Source: QIAW01 sp035487295 (GTDB lineage Bacteria > Acidobacteriota > Terriglobia > Terriglobales > Acidobacteriaceae). From it: DNA of 64,000 nt. This document shows, piece after piece, positions 26,141-36,290 of the stretch. The stretch is taken from assembly GCA_035487295.1 (NCBI GenBank), contig DATHMH010000025.1, positions 33,231-97,230 of the forward strand, written 5' to 3'. How positions within the stretch are numbered: position 1 is the first letter of the stretch; the number at the start of each line of letters is the position of its first letter. Both the position numbers and the translations under genes were made by a program. Below the pieces are notes generated by a model. That model was not told the DNA's origin. It made no database searches and saw nothing but the letters and a program-made list of their open reading frames with translations.

Positions 26141-26838
26141 CTGGCATTCTCATCATCGCTAGGAACTTCCTGCGCCAGATGCGTTGGTTGGTGCTGATCT
26201 ATCTTCTGATTGCAGTTCTGCTTGGAGCCGGGCTGAGTCTTACCTCTAAGCACATGGATACGGAAGCGCTGAGTATTTATCTTGGTCAGTTAGCGGTCTA
26301 TGCGAATCTCATGGGGATTCTGCTGGCCTCCCAGGCGATTGTGAATGAGCGTAGAAGCCGCAGGATTCTCGGCGTGCTCTCCAAGAGTCTCGAGCGGCGC
26401 GATTATTTGGCTGGTCTTTTGTGCGGCGTCTTTGCCTGTACTGGTGCGTTGCTGGTGGGAGTGATGCTGGGAGCAATGTGCATGGCGGCGCGGGGCTGGT
26501 TTTCAGCCTCGAAGGTTCTCGCAGCAATATTGCTGATGTGGCTGGCCTGTTGCCTCAGTGCGGCCATGGCTATCTTCTTTTCCACGTTTCTGCACCCACG
26601 ATTGGCCATCCTGGGGACGTTTATGCTGGTTGGCATCGGATGGATCGCCCGATTTGTGCACATCCAAAGCTCAGTGCTGTTTCCCGTTTATCAGCTTAAC
26701 CTCGATGCCAGCCAACTGCTGCAGAACGCCAGGACCCAACCGGTTGCCATACCGGTTGCGCTACTCGAAATTATTATCTTCTGGCTGCTTGCAGGATGGA
26801 TCTTTGAGCGGCGCGATATCGCTGTAGCTATTGAATGA
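26137..26838 (+). CDS. ABC transporter permease
   Basis: A 233-residue membrane protein with about six hydrophobic segments. It is translated from an ATG overlapping the ATPase stop and is the membrane half of the exporter (ABC-2 type). Its stop abuts the end of the convergent nuoN gene with no spacer. Confidence 0.85.
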   Translation: MTGILIIARNFLRQMRWLVLIYLLIAVLLGAGLSLTSKHMDTEALSIYLGQLAVYANLMGILLASQAIVNERRSRRILGVLSKSLERRDYLAGLLCGVFACTGALLVGVMLGAMCMAARGWFSASKVLAAILLMWLACCLSAAMAIFFSTFLHPRLAILGTFMLVGIGWIARFVHIQSSVLFPVYQLNLDASQLLQNARTQPVAIPVALLEIIIFWLLAGWIFERRDIAVAIE

Positions 26839-28323
26839 TCAACGTATCAGGTCGTGCGCCGAGCGCACCGCGTAGTCGAGCACGCGTTGCGGCCAGATTC
26901 CAAGATATAGCGTGGCCACCGCGCTCAGCACGACTGCCACACCCAGGGAAGCAGGAACAGGAAGCACTGGCGTCTCTGTCTTGCTCTCGCGCATATACAT
27001 GACCACGATGAGGCGCAGATAGTAATACGCCGCAACTGCGCTGTTGATGAGGCCGATCACGGCCAGCCCAACCAGATTGGCTTGCAGGGCGGCGTTGAAG
27101 ACATAGTACTTGGCAAAGAAGCCCGCTGTCGGGGGAATGCCGATCAGCGACAGCATGAAAATACTCAACATCGCGGCCAACCAGGGCGAACGCTGGCTCA
27201 GACCGGCGTAGTCGTCGAGGGTGACGTATCGCTCCTCGCTCCCAGCCAGATGGCTGATGATGCAGAATGCCCCAACGTTCATGGCGGCATACGAGGCAGT
27301 GTAGAAGATCGCAGCCGAGATGCCGACCTGAGGATTAGTCGTGCCAAGAAAGGCAACCAATATATATCCGGCATGGGCAATCGAAGAGTAGGCCAGCATG
27401 CGCTTCACATTGTTCTGCACCAGCGCGCCAATGTTGCCCAGAGTCATGGAGAGCGCCGCCGAAACCCACACCAGCCAGAACCACGCTGAACTGAATGCCT
27501 CTGCCGAAGCGGCCGTGAACAGGATGCGCAGCAGCACGGCAAACACCGCCGCCTTGGGAGCTGTAGACATCAAACCAACAACGGGTGCAGGAGCGCCTTC
27601 ATAGACGTCCGGTGTCCAGATGTGAAAGGGTGCGGAAGCAATCTTGAACCCAAGGCCCACAAACATCAGTGCAAGCGCCACAAAAGCCAGCGGACCGGTA
27701 TGTCCGCCTTTTAATTGCCTGGCGATTTCCGCGATGCTGGTCGAGCCGGTGGCGCCAAACATCAAGGCCACGCCGTACAGAAAGAAAGCTGTGGCAAACG
27801 ACCCGAGCAGAAAGTATTTCAACGACGATTCGCTGCTGCTGGCAGATTTGCGGCGGAATCCGGCCAAAATGTAGGTTGAGATGGAAGAAATCTCCAGCGC
27901 GATGAAGATCAGCACCAGTTCGGTAGCCGAAGACATCAGCATCATTCCAACGGCGCCGAACAGGATAAGTCCGTAATACTCACCCAGGTTGATGTGCTGT
28001 ATTTCCAGATACTCATACGACGCAAGGATGATGACAATGACGATGAGTGCAATCAGAAGATGAAAGAAGATGCTGAAACTATTGACGGCAATCATGCCGA
28101 AGAAGGCCTTGCCCATTTCGTCGCTTTGCGTGGCCAGGTAACTGCCTTGCGCAACTGTGGCTAGTGCTGAGGCGATAGCACCAAACAAGGCCAGCGCGCC
28201 TAAAGGTTTGCGGCTGCTCTTGGGGGCGAGAAGCGGGTCTGCCATCATTATCGCCATGCCGAAAACAGTCAGGATAATTTCAGGAAGAACACAAATGTAG
28301 TCAATGCCGTGGATCGGGTTCAT
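26839..28323 (-). CDS. nuoN: NADH-quinone oxidoreductase subunit N
   Basis: A 494-residue antiporter-like membrane subunit of complex I, last in the minus-strand nuo operon. It has 14 or so helices with the Mrp-like core (LILFGAVGMMLM, LKYFLLGSFATAFFLYG, AYSSIAHAGYILV) and the conserved lysine region. It overlaps nuoM by 4 bases. Confidence 0.95.
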   Translation of the reverse strand: MNPIHGIDYICVLPEIILTVFGMAIMMADPLLAPKSSRKPLGALALFGAIASALATVAQGSYLATQSDEMGKAFFGMIAVNSFSIFFHLLIALIVIVIILASYEYLEIQHINLGEYYGLILFGAVGMMLMSSATELVLIFIALEISSISTYILAGFRRKSASSSESSLKYFLLGSFATAFFLYGVALMFGATGSTSIAEIARQLKGGHTGPLAFVALALMFVGLGFKIASAPFHIWTPDVYEGAPAPVVGLMSTAPKAAVFAVLLRILFTAASAEAFSSAWFWLVWVSAALSMTLGNIGALVQNNVKRMLAYSSIAHAGYILVAFLGTTNPQVGISAAIFYTASYAAMNVGAFCIISHLAGSEERYVTLDDYAGLSQRSPWLAAMLSIFMLSLIGIPPTAGFFAKYYVFNAALQANLVGLAVIGLINSAVAAYYYLRLIVVMYMRESKTETPVLPVPASLGVAVVLSAVATLYLGIWPQRVLDYAVRSAHDLIR

Positions 28324-29903
28324 CGGCTGCTTACCTCAGTGGATTTCTTGTCGTTTCTCAGCGCAGCATGGTCGGACTGCTCAACCATGGCCGTCGTTTT
28401 TGGCTGTTTGGCCTGCGCAGAATAATTACCCTGAGGCACGGCGGCTCTCACGGAAGGATCGATTATGTTCATCCACAGCGGAGAAGCCACACCCATGATG
28501 AGAGCGAACACTACAGTAGGCCACAGCGCAATACGCTCGCGCAGATTGGCATCGGGCAAAGTGTTGTTGACCGGCACCGTGACCTGGCCGTAGAAGACCC
28601 GCTGGTACATCCAGAGCATGTAGCAGGCGCTCCAGATGACGCCTGTGGCCGCCAGAACGCCGAACAGGGCCTTCGCATGGAAGGCTCCGTTCAGGACCAA
28701 GAACTCGCCCACAAAGCCATTCAACAGCGGCAGTCCGATCGAAGAGAGTGTAATCACCAGAAACAGCGTAGCGAAGATGGGCATGGGCGTAGCCAGGCCG
28801 CCGAATTCGGTGAGCTCATACGTATGCCGGCGCTCATAGAGCATACCGGCCAGCATGAACAAGGCTCCGGTGGAGACGCCGTGGTTCAGCATTTGGTAGA
28901 CAGCGCCATCTGTCCCCATGACGGTAAAGGTGAAGATGCCGAGAACGCAAAAGCCAAGATGGCTTACCGAAGAATAGGCCACCAGCTTTTTCAGATTGGG
29001 CTGCACCATCGCCACCAGGGCGCCGTAGATGATGCCGATAATCGCCAGCGCGACGATCCATGGGGCGTGACGCCGGGCCTCGGCAGGGAAGAGCGCAACG
29101 TTAAAGCGCAACAATCCATAAGTTCCCATTTTGAGCAGTACGCCAGCCAGCAAGACCGAGCCGGCCGTGGGGGCTTCCACGTGGGCATCGGGCAGCCATG
29201 TGTGCAGCGGGAAGATCGGAACTTTTACGGCAAAGGCAATGAAGAACCCCAGGAAGAGCCACATGGCGGTATCGCCAGGAAGAGCAATATGACCGGAGGC
29301 TAGAGCCTCACGAATCTTGATGTAATCGAAGCTGTCGGTTTTCGTGTACAGCCAGATAATAGACGCCAGCATGAACACCGAAGCGACCATGGTGTACAGG
29401 AAAAATTTGACGGCGGCATAGATGCGGCGTTCGTGTCCCCAAATTCCGATGAGCAAGGCCATGGGGATGAGCGTGGCCTCCCAGAAGACGTAAAACAAAA
29501 ACATATCGAGCGCCAGGAAAACGCCGATCATGGCGGTTTCCAGTACCAGCAGCAAGACAAAGAACTCTTTCACCCGGTTGTGGATCGACTTCCAGGAGAT
29601 CAGCACCCCCAACGGCACCAGGAAAGTGGTGAGCAGAACCAGCCAGAGCGAGATGCCATCCGCACCCAGGTGATAACGGATGTTGGGGCTATTGATCCAA
29701 GGGTGGTCAACCTGAAATTGGAAGCCCGCATTGCTGTAGTCGAATTGAACCGGAAGATGCAATGAGAGCGCAAAAGTAACCAGAGAAACCGCCAGCGCTC
29801 CCCAGCGAACGGCGTTGTCGTTGCGCGGGAAAAAGAGAAGCAGCAGCGCGCCAGCCAGGGGAACGAAGGTTACCAGCGTTAGGATTGTGTCATTGATCGT
29901 CAT
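28320..29903 (-). CDS. nuoM: NADH-quinone oxidoreductase subunit M
   Basis: A 527-residue proton-pumping subunit. The proton-channel motifs FYVFWEATLIPMALLIGIWG, FPLHTWLPDAHVEAPTAGSV and KKLVAYSSVSHLGF are visible. The start at 29903 gives a normal length; the frame extends 19 residues further upstream inside nuoL and is not used. It overlaps nuoL by 4 bases. Confidence 0.95.
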   Translation of the reverse strand: MTINDTILTLVTFVPLAGALLLLFFPRNDNAVRWGALAVSLVTFALSLHLPVQFDYSNAGFQFQVDHPWINSPNIRYHLGADGISLWLVLLTTFLVPLGVLISWKSIHNRVKEFFVLLLVLETAMIGVFLALDMFLFYVFWEATLIPMALLIGIWGHERRIYAAVKFFLYTMVASVFMLASIIWLYTKTDSFDYIKIREALASGHIALPGDTAMWLFLGFFIAFAVKVPIFPLHTWLPDAHVEAPTAGSVLLAGVLLKMGTYGLLRFNVALFPAEARRHAPWIVALAIIGIIYGALVAMVQPNLKKLVAYSSVSHLGFCVLGIFTFTVMGTDGAVYQMLNHGVSTGALFMLAGMLYERRHTYELTEFGGLATPMPIFATLFLVITLSSIGLPLLNGFVGEFLVLNGAFHAKALFGVLAATGVIWSACYMLWMYQRVFYGQVTVPVNNTLPDANLRERIALWPTVVFALIMGVASPLWMNIIDPSVRAAVPQGNYSAQAKQPKTTAMVEQSDHAALRNDKKSTEVSSR

Positions 29904-31876
29904 TGCATTCCCACCCAGATCATGTAGGCGACGATGACCGCAGCTCCCAGTGCCACCCATCCGGCATAGGAGCGGATATTGCCCGACTGCATGCGGCGCG
30001 TCTCATTGGAGATGTTCTGCGCGCTGTCGGCCGCCTCGTTGACCACAGCATCGATGGTTCCAACGTCAACCTGTTGCCAGAGAAAGTTTCGCGAGAATTT
30101 GATGACAGGTTGCACGAAGAGCCAGTTGTAGAGTTCGTCGATGCGGTATTTGTCGCGCACCAGTGTATAAACACCGTTGAGGGCGGCGGCGAACTTGTCA
30201 GGCAAATCGCGGCGTTTGTAGTAGAACAGCCAGGCAAAGGCAAACCCCACTAATGCGACGATCACTGAGGTCAGGGCGAGAGTCATCTCAAGTCCGGGGT
30301 TCTCGTGCTCGGCTGTGGCGGCGCCTGCCTTCAGCACCGGGGCAAGAAATTCATCGAAGTGATTGCCACCGCCGAAGGCTTTGGGTATGTTCACCCAGCC
30401 ACCGGTGAAAGAGAGAAATGCCAGTATCGCCAACGGGCCTAGCATCATCCACGGACTTTCGTGCACGTGGTCTTCGTTGTGCCCATGTTCGCCGTGCCCG
30501 GCGCCGTGTTCGGCTTCTCGCCGCTCGCCAAAGAAGGTCATGAACCACAGACGGAACATATAAAACGAAGTGATGCCCGCGGTGATGAGGCCCATAGCCC
30601 AGAGAACCTTGCTTCCGTGCGGGCTGTCCCAAGTCTGAAACAGAATTTCGTCTTTGCTGAAGAATCCGGCAAGAGGAGGGAATCCTGCGATGGCAAACGT
30701 GCCGAAGGTCATGGTCCAGAAGGTCACTCGGATTTTCTTACGCAAGCCACCCATATTGCGCATGTCCTGCTCTCCGCCCAGCGCGTGGATCACCGACCCG
30801 GCGCAGAGAAAGAGCAGCGCCTTGAAGAAGGCATGGGTCATAAGGTGGAAGATTGCGGCAGAATACGCGGTCACGCCGCAGGCCAGGAACATGTATCCCA
30901 ACTGCGAAATGGTGGAGTAAGCCAGCACGCGCTTGATGTCGGTTTGTGCCATGCCAATGGTTGCGGCGAACAGCGCAGTTACGCAACCGATGACAGCGAC
31001 AACCGTAAGCGCGATATGTGCGTGGTTGAAGATAACATTCGAACGCGCCACCATATACACACCAGCAGTCACCATGGTGGCGGCGTGAATGAGGGCTGAC
31101 ACTGGCGTGGGGCCTTCCATCGCGTCGGGCAGCCAGACGTACAGAGGAATCTGCGCAGATTTTCCCGTGGCGCCCAGTAACAGCAGCAAAGCAATGGCGG
31201 TGAGGATGCCCGCGCCCGCGCTTTCCACCGGCAGGCCAGCGGCTCCTTTGAAAACATCGCTGAAGTTCAGCGAACCAAATTTCTGGTACATCAGGAACAT
31301 GGCGATCAGAAAGCCGAAGTCCCCGATGCGGTTCACAATGAATGCTTTTTTCCCTGCGTTGGCTGCCGAGTCTTTGGTGAAGAAGAACCCAATCAACAGG
31401 TATGACGCCAGGCCCACACCTTCCCAGCCCACGAACATCAGCAGGTAGCTGCTTGCCAGCACCAGGGTGAGCATGAAGAACATGAAGAGATTCAAATAAG
31501 CGAAGAAGCGGTAGTAGCCGCCTTCGTGCTCCATGTATCCGACCGAATAGACGTGGATGAGAAAGCCTACACCGGTTACTACCAGGATCATCACCATGGA
31601 AAGCTGGTCGAGGTAAAAGCTGAAGTCAACCTGCAAGCCCCCGGCGGTGATCCACGGCAGGTGTTCTTCAATATAAGGAATCTTATCCAGCGGCATGTGC
31701 AAGAGCCGCATGCTTGCCCAAGCGGACAGGGCAAATGCCGCCGCCACAAACACCAATCCAACCGTGGCTACAATCCTCTTGGGGAAACGGCGTCCAAAAA
31801 AACCGTTGATGGCAGCGCCGGCGAGGGGCAGCAGCGGAATGAGCCAGAGATATAAATTCGGTTCGTTTGCGTTCAT
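29900..31876 (-). CDS. nuoL: NADH-quinone oxidoreductase subunit L
   Basis: A 658-residue subunit with the antiporter core (WEGVGLASYLLIGF, QIPLYVWLPDAMEGPTPVSALIHAATMVTAGVY) and a C-terminal extension that forms the lateral helix of complex I. A histidine-rich loop (HGAGHGEHGHNEDHVHESP, about 470-490) is an insertion of unknown role. It overlaps nuoK. Confidence 0.95.
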   Translation of the reverse strand: MNANEPNLYLWLIPLLPLAGAAINGFFGRRFPKRIVATVGLVFVAAAFALSAWASMRLLHMPLDKIPYIEEHLPWITAGGLQVDFSFYLDQLSMVMILVVTGVGFLIHVYSVGYMEHEGGYYRFFAYLNLFMFFMLTLVLASSYLLMFVGWEGVGLASYLLIGFFFTKDSAANAGKKAFIVNRIGDFGFLIAMFLMYQKFGSLNFSDVFKGAAGLPVESAGAGILTAIALLLLLGATGKSAQIPLYVWLPDAMEGPTPVSALIHAATMVTAGVYMVARSNVIFNHAHIALTVVAVIGCVTALFAATIGMAQTDIKRVLAYSTISQLGYMFLACGVTAYSAAIFHLMTHAFFKALLFLCAGSVIHALGGEQDMRNMGGLRKKIRVTFWTMTFGTFAIAGFPPLAGFFSKDEILFQTWDSPHGSKVLWAMGLITAGITSFYMFRLWFMTFFGERREAEHGAGHGEHGHNEDHVHESPWMMLGPLAILAFLSFTGGWVNIPKAFGGGNHFDEFLAPVLKAGAATAEHENPGLEMTLALTSVIVALVGFAFAWLFYYKRRDLPDKFAAALNGVYTLVRDKYRIDELYNWLFVQPVIKFSRNFLWQQVDVGTIDAVVNEAADSAQNISNETRRMQSGNIRSYAGWVALGAAVIVAYMIWVGMQ

Positions 31877-32175
31877 AGTTTCAGCAGGTTTACCCGGTCA
31901 ACGTTCAGAGTCTCGCGCGTGCGGAAAACGGCGATAATAATAGCCAGTCCCACGGCAGCTTCGGCGGCGGCCACCACCATCACGAAGAAAACGAAGACCT
32001 GGGCATTCAGGTTTTTCAGGTACGCGGAAAAAGCCACAAATGAAAGGTTCACTGCATTCAGCATCAGCTCAATACATATAAATATCGTAATGATGTTGCG
32101 CTTGATCAAAAAGCCCAGAACGCCCAGGCAGAACAGAATCGCGCTCAATCCAAGATAGTAAGCGAGTGGAACCAT
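31873..32175 (-). CDS. nuoK: NADH-quinone oxidoreductase subunit K
   Basis: A 100-residue membrane subunit with three helices and the conserved glutamates in FICIELMLNAVNL and VAAAEAAVGLAI. The start at 32175 is chosen because the upstream residues of the open frame belong to another reading frame of nuoJ. It overlaps nuoL and follows nuoJ by 2 bases. Confidence 0.94.
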   Translation of the reverse strand: MVPLAYYLGLSAILFCLGVLGFLIKRNIITIFICIELMLNAVNLSFVAFSAYLKNLNAQVFVFFVMVVAAAEAAVGLAIIIAVFRTRETLNVDRVNLLKL

Positions 32176-32177
32176 AA

Positions 32178-32681
32178 TCAGCTTTCTCCTCTCCTGGCCA
32201 GCACAACTGCGCCCATGATGGCGATCAGGATCAGCACCGACGTAACTTCGAAGGGAAGCAGGAAGTCGCCGAACAGTCTTGCCGCAATTTTCTCCACTGA
32301 GCCGATAAAATCCGAGCCGACAGCGGGACTTGCCGCCCGCTTTTCCTGCTGCAACAAACTGTAGACCGCCAGCGCTACCAGCGCCAGCACGCTCGGGATG
32401 CCGATAAACCACGCAACGTAGCTCTTGCCGCTATGTTCTTCGACCCCAGCGTTGAGCAGCATGATGACAAAGATGAACAGCACCATGACGGCGCCGGCGT
32501 AGATGATGATCTGGATGGCGGCCACGAATTCGGCGCCCAACAGCAGATAAAGCACCGCCAGCGACCCCATGACCACAATCAATGAGAGCGCGCTGTTAAT
32601 GGGATGGCTCTGCGCCAGCAGGTTGACTGCTCCTGCTATGCACACCGCCGCGAAGATGAAGAACAATATCAGATGCAACAT
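32178..32681 (-). CDS. nuoJ: NADH-quinone oxidoreductase subunit J
   Basis: A 167-residue membrane subunit with five helices, the LLLGAEFVAAIQIIIYAGAVMVLFIFVIMLLN core being diagnostic. The start is the ATG at 32681. It directly follows nuoH, where nuoI would be expected. Confidence 0.93.
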   Translation of the reverse strand: MLHLILFFIFAAVCIAGAVNLLAQSHPINSALSLIVVMGSLAVLYLLLGAEFVAAIQIIIYAGAVMVLFIFVIMLLNAGVEEHSGKSYVAWFIGIPSVLALVALAVYSLLQQEKRAASPAVGSDFIGSVEKIAARLFGDFLLPFEVTSVLILIAIMGAVVLARRGES

Positions 32682-32692
32682 GGGTGCAATTT

Positions 32693-33766
32693 TTAAGAAA
32701 ACCAAGCCGCCACAATAAAGCTGGTAACAATGATGTTCGCAATTGCCAGGGGCAAAAGAAACTTCCAGCCGAATGCCATCAATTGGTCATACCGGAAGCG
32801 GGGCAATGTTCCCCGCACCCAGATATAGACAAAGATAAAAGCCACAACTTTTACGGCAAACCAGAGCAGTGGCACGAACGCCTGCACCAGCGGCGGCAAA
32901 AATTGCGGAACAGGTCCAGACCAGCCGCCGAAAAACAGCAGCGTTGCCACGCAGGCCACGGTAAACATGTTGGCGTATTCGGCCATGAAGAACATGGCAA
33001 ACTTCATGGCGCTGTATTCGGTGTGATACCCGGCTACCAGTTCGGTTTCTGCTTCCGGCAAATCAAAAGGAATGCGGTTGGTTTCGGCATAAGCGGAAAT
33101 CAGATAAATGAAAAATGCAATCAACTGCGGGAAGATATACCAATGCGGAAACCAATGGGGTATCCATCGAATATCGTATGGCTTGGATTGTTTTACGACT
33201 ATCTCCCGCAGGCTAAGCGAACCCGCCAGAAGTAACACACCGACCAGGGACAGGCCAAGCGAAAGCTCATAGCTGATCATCTGGGCGCTGGCGCGCAGCG
33301 AACCCAGCAGGGAATACTTGTTGTTCGACGACCAGCCCGCGAGCGCGATGCCATAAACAGCAATCGAAGTCACGCCGAGAAGGATCAACAATCCAATATT
33401 GATATCACCGGTGCCCGCCGGGGACGATGTGATCTGAAAGGCTGTGGTCCACGGGCCCAGGGGGAGCTGGTTCCCAAGGGGGATGATGGCAATAGAGGTC
33501 AGCGCCAGCACTACCGAGAGCAGCGGCGCCAGAATGAACAGCGGCTTGTAAACGTGTGGCGGGGTCAGATCTTCTTTCAGAATGAACTTAACGCCATCGG
33601 CGATGGGTTGCAGCAGGCCGAACGGCCCCACGCGCGTTGGCCCCCAACGGTTCTGCATGTGTCCCACAACTTTACGCTCCAGCCAGACAGTGTAGGCCAC
33701 ACCGCCGAGCAGAACGTGAATGAGAACCACACTTTTAATTGCCGCAATAACGATATAAGTCAGCAT
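32693..33766 (-). CDS. nuoH: NADH-quinone oxidoreductase subunit H
   Basis: A 357-residue membrane subunit that forms part of the quinone site. Family motifs are ERKVVGHMQNRWGPTRVGPFG, SAYAETNRIPFDLPEAETELVAGYHTEYSAMKF and WVRGTLPRFRYDQLM. It follows nuoG and ends 11 bases before nuoJ, leaving no room for nuoI. Confidence 0.96.
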   Translation of the reverse strand: MLTYIVIAAIKSVVLIHVLLGGVAYTVWLERKVVGHMQNRWGPTRVGPFGLLQPIADGVKFILKEDLTPPHVYKPLFILAPLLSVVLALTSIAIIPLGNQLPLGPWTTAFQITSSPAGTGDINIGLLILLGVTSIAVYGIALAGWSSNNKYSLLGSLRASAQMISYELSLGLSLVGVLLLAGSLSLREIVVKQSKPYDIRWIPHWFPHWYIFPQLIAFFIYLISAYAETNRIPFDLPEAETELVAGYHTEYSAMKFAMFFMAEYANMFTVACVATLLFFGGWSGPVPQFLPPLVQAFVPLLWFAVKVVAFIFVYIWVRGTLPRFRYDQLMAFGWKFLLPLAIANIIVTSFIVAAWFS

Positions 33767-33793
33767 CGAGTGTTCTTTATTAATAAATCCTGT

Positions 33794-36166
33794 TTAGTCA
33801 CCGGCCACCGCGGGCGACGTTGGCGGTACGGGTTCCGTACGCCGGCTTTCTATTACTGAATTCAATGTCTGCGAGTAGCGTCCCAGGGTTCCCGAAGTGA
33901 ACAAAGTGTCTTCCGACGGAACAATGGCAGCGGCATCAGATTTTGCTCCGCCTGCACTGGTTTCAGGAGCGGTGGTGTGTACATCGTTGCCCGCCAGTAA
34001 GCTCAGGCGCGAAACCTGCTCCACATGATAACCGGGCACCAGCCGTTGAATTTCATCGAGAATTGCCGCCGGATCAAACGGACTCAACTTCGGTTCGAGA
34101 TTATTGGCCCTCAACCAGACGACGTGTTGGTCGGCCTCGCCCGATTGCGCGCCACGCGATTGTCCCATATCCGCGCGCGTAGCGCCCCCGAACGGGACCA
34201 GATTGCGCACTTTGTATCCCATACGATCCGCGATGCGCACGATGATTTCAAAATCAGGACGCGCGCCAGCAAAGTCCCCTGCCTTGTTTACCAGTTGCAG
34301 ATCGCCACAGGTGTTGGTGAATGTTCCTGATTTCTCGTAGGCGCAGGCCGCGGGCAGAACCACGTCAGCCAGGGTCGCGGTCTCGGTCAGGAACATATCC
34401 TGCACAACCATGAAGGGCTTGACCGGTCCGAACGAATCAATGCCATAGCGGGCGATCGGGTTAGAGCCGACGACATATAACGCCTTCAGTTTTCCGCTGG
34501 TTGCAGCCGAGATCATATTCTGAATACTCATGCCGGGCTCAGAAGGGAACTCAGACAGCCATTCATCGGCGAAGCGCTGCCCCTGATTCATGGCCGCATA
34601 GCCGGGCAGCAGGTCGGGATAAAGGCCCATATCGGCGGCGCCACGCGAGTTCGCATAGTCGCCAACACAGATGTATTTTGCCCCTGTAAGCGAAGAGCCA
34701 AATTTCACCAAATTTGCAATGTCGGCGCCGCGCAGCTCGGAGCCGAAGATGACAATGAGGTTTTGTTCAGCACGAACTTTGTCACGCAATGCAGCTAAAG
34801 ACTGGCTTGAGCCCGCATCGGCTGCTTTATCGTTGCCGGCGAGGAAGCTAACGGCTTTGCCTTCGCTTCCAGGAGCGATTTTGGCAAACGCCTTGGCCTG
34901 ACGTATCAGCTTGATGTCTTGTGAATTGATGACGTACAGGCGGCCTCCGTTGAGGCGAACGTTGGTGCGTATCTGCCATGCGAGCAGCGGATGCTGGTCT
35001 GTCGGGTTGTTCCCGATAAGGAGGATCGCGGGCGCGGTGAGCACGTCACGCATGGTGGCCGTAACATTGCTCTTGCCCGCAACAGCATTGGCAAAGGCCG
35101 GATAATCTGCCGTGCGGTGGTGATCAATGTTGTTGGTCTTCAGGGCAATGCGCGCGAACTTTTGCAGCAGATAATTTTCTTCGTTAGTCGTGCGATTGGA
35201 TCCGATCACGCCCACGCTCGAGCCGCCGTGCTGCTCTACAACTTCGCGCAGTTTTGCGCCGGCGAACTCGAGGGCATCTTCCCACGATGCTCGGACCAGG
35301 CGGCCATCTTTGCGGATGAGAGGCTGGCTCAGGCGGTCTTCGTGATTGGCAAAGTCGAAGGCATAGCGGCCCTTGATGCAGAGAAAGTCTCCATTGATGC
35401 CGCTCTTGTCGCGATTGTCTCCCCGGACAATTTGCATGCCGGTATCGGCGCGGCGAACGCCCAGGGTAGTTTTGCAACCGTCGCCGCAATGGGTGCAGGT
35501 AGTGCCCACGTGGTTCATCTCCCACGGGCGGGTCTTGTAACGGTATGCCCCTGAAGTCAGAGCGCCGACCGGACAGATGTCAATGCACATGCCGCACTCT
35601 TCGCACTCCAGGTGGTCTCCCTTGTTGGGGGCGATCACCGAGCTGGCTGCGCGGTTCTGTATGCCCAGCGCCGCCACGTCCATGCCTTCGTTGCAGACGC
35701 GAACACAGCGATAGCACAAGATGCAGCGCGGACGGTCGAAAAACACTACCGGCGACCACTGCTGTTCCTCCTTGTGCATCTTGGCTTCCATGAACTTGGA
35801 TTCGGCCGCGCCATACTTGAAGGTCATGTCCTGCAGCTCGCACTCGCCGCCGGCATCGCACACCGGACAATCCAGCGGATGATTGCCGAGCAGTAATTCA
35901 ATCGTAGCCTTGCGCGCCTGCTTGACCTCATCGCTCTCGGTAGTGACCACCATGCCGTCCGTAATTGGAACCGTGCAGGCGGTCTGCAGCTTGGGCATCT
36001 TCTCAATGCGAACCACGCACATCCGGCATGCGGCTTGCAACGACAGTCCGGGGTAGTAGCAAAACGAAGGGACTTCAATGCCTGCATTTTTGCAGGCTTC
36101 AATCAGCAGCGTGCCCGCAGGCGCGGTGATCTTTTTTCCATCAACGGTAATAGTTACGTCAGGCAT
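33794..36166 (-). CDS. nuoG: NADH-quinone oxidoreductase subunit G
   Basis: A 790-residue Fe-S subunit of the NADH-oxidising arm. The N-terminus has the 2Fe-2S region (CRMCVVRIEK), then the His/Cys cluster DCPVCDAGGECELQ, two 4Fe-4S segments (CILCYRCVRVC and CEECGMCIDICPVGAL) and a molybdopterin-oxidoreductase-like C-terminal domain with a CTHCGDGC motif (a further cluster as in some bacterial NuoG). The start lies after a gap containing TCATTGAGTCAT repeats. Confidence 0.94.
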   Translation of the reverse strand: MPDVTITVDGKKITAPAGTLLIEACKNAGIEVPSFCYYPGLSLQAACRMCVVRIEKMPKLQTACTVPITDGMVVTTESDEVKQARKATIELLLGNHPLDCPVCDAGGECELQDMTFKYGAAESKFMEAKMHKEEQQWSPVVFFDRPRCILCYRCVRVCNEGMDVAALGIQNRAASSVIAPNKGDHLECEECGMCIDICPVGALTSGAYRYKTRPWEMNHVGTTCTHCGDGCKTTLGVRRADTGMQIVRGDNRDKSGINGDFLCIKGRYAFDFANHEDRLSQPLIRKDGRLVRASWEDALEFAGAKLREVVEQHGGSSVGVIGSNRTTNEENYLLQKFARIALKTNNIDHHRTADYPAFANAVAGKSNVTATMRDVLTAPAILLIGNNPTDQHPLLAWQIRTNVRLNGGRLYVINSQDIKLIRQAKAFAKIAPGSEGKAVSFLAGNDKAADAGSSQSLAALRDKVRAEQNLIVIFGSELRGADIANLVKFGSSLTGAKYICVGDYANSRGAADMGLYPDLLPGYAAMNQGQRFADEWLSEFPSEPGMSIQNMISAATSGKLKALYVVGSNPIARYGIDSFGPVKPFMVVQDMFLTETATLADVVLPAACAYEKSGTFTNTCGDLQLVNKAGDFAGARPDFEIIVRIADRMGYKVRNLVPFGGATRADMGQSRGAQSGEADQHVVWLRANNLEPKLSPFDPAAILDEIQRLVPGYHVEQVSRLSLLAGNDVHTTAPETSAGGAKSDAAAIVPSEDTLFTSGTLGRYSQTLNSVIESRRTEPVPPTSPAVAGD

Positions 36167-36173
36167 AAAATTT

Positions 36174-36290
36174 TGTCATTGGGTCATTGAGTCATTTTAT
36201 TTTCCAATGACTCGATACCCAATTCTTTCAATATTCCACTTTCAAACGACTCAATCACCTGATAATTCAATGACTCAATTCTTCAATGGC
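36174..36290. repeat. TCATTGAGTCATTG-type repeat between nuoG and nuoF
   Basis: Imperfect copies of TCATTGGGTCATTGAGTCAT and their complement (CAATGACTCGAT, CAATGACTCAAT) fill the nuoF-nuoG spacer. The nuoF stop codon and its last residues (LSH) are made by the repeat. A second run lies before nuoE at 37612-37692. Confidence 0.6.

Noticed and set aside
32176..32412. N-terminal extension of nuoK
   Set aside because: The residues are a shadow frame of nuoJ; the 100-residue protein starting at 32175 is the normal NuoK length.
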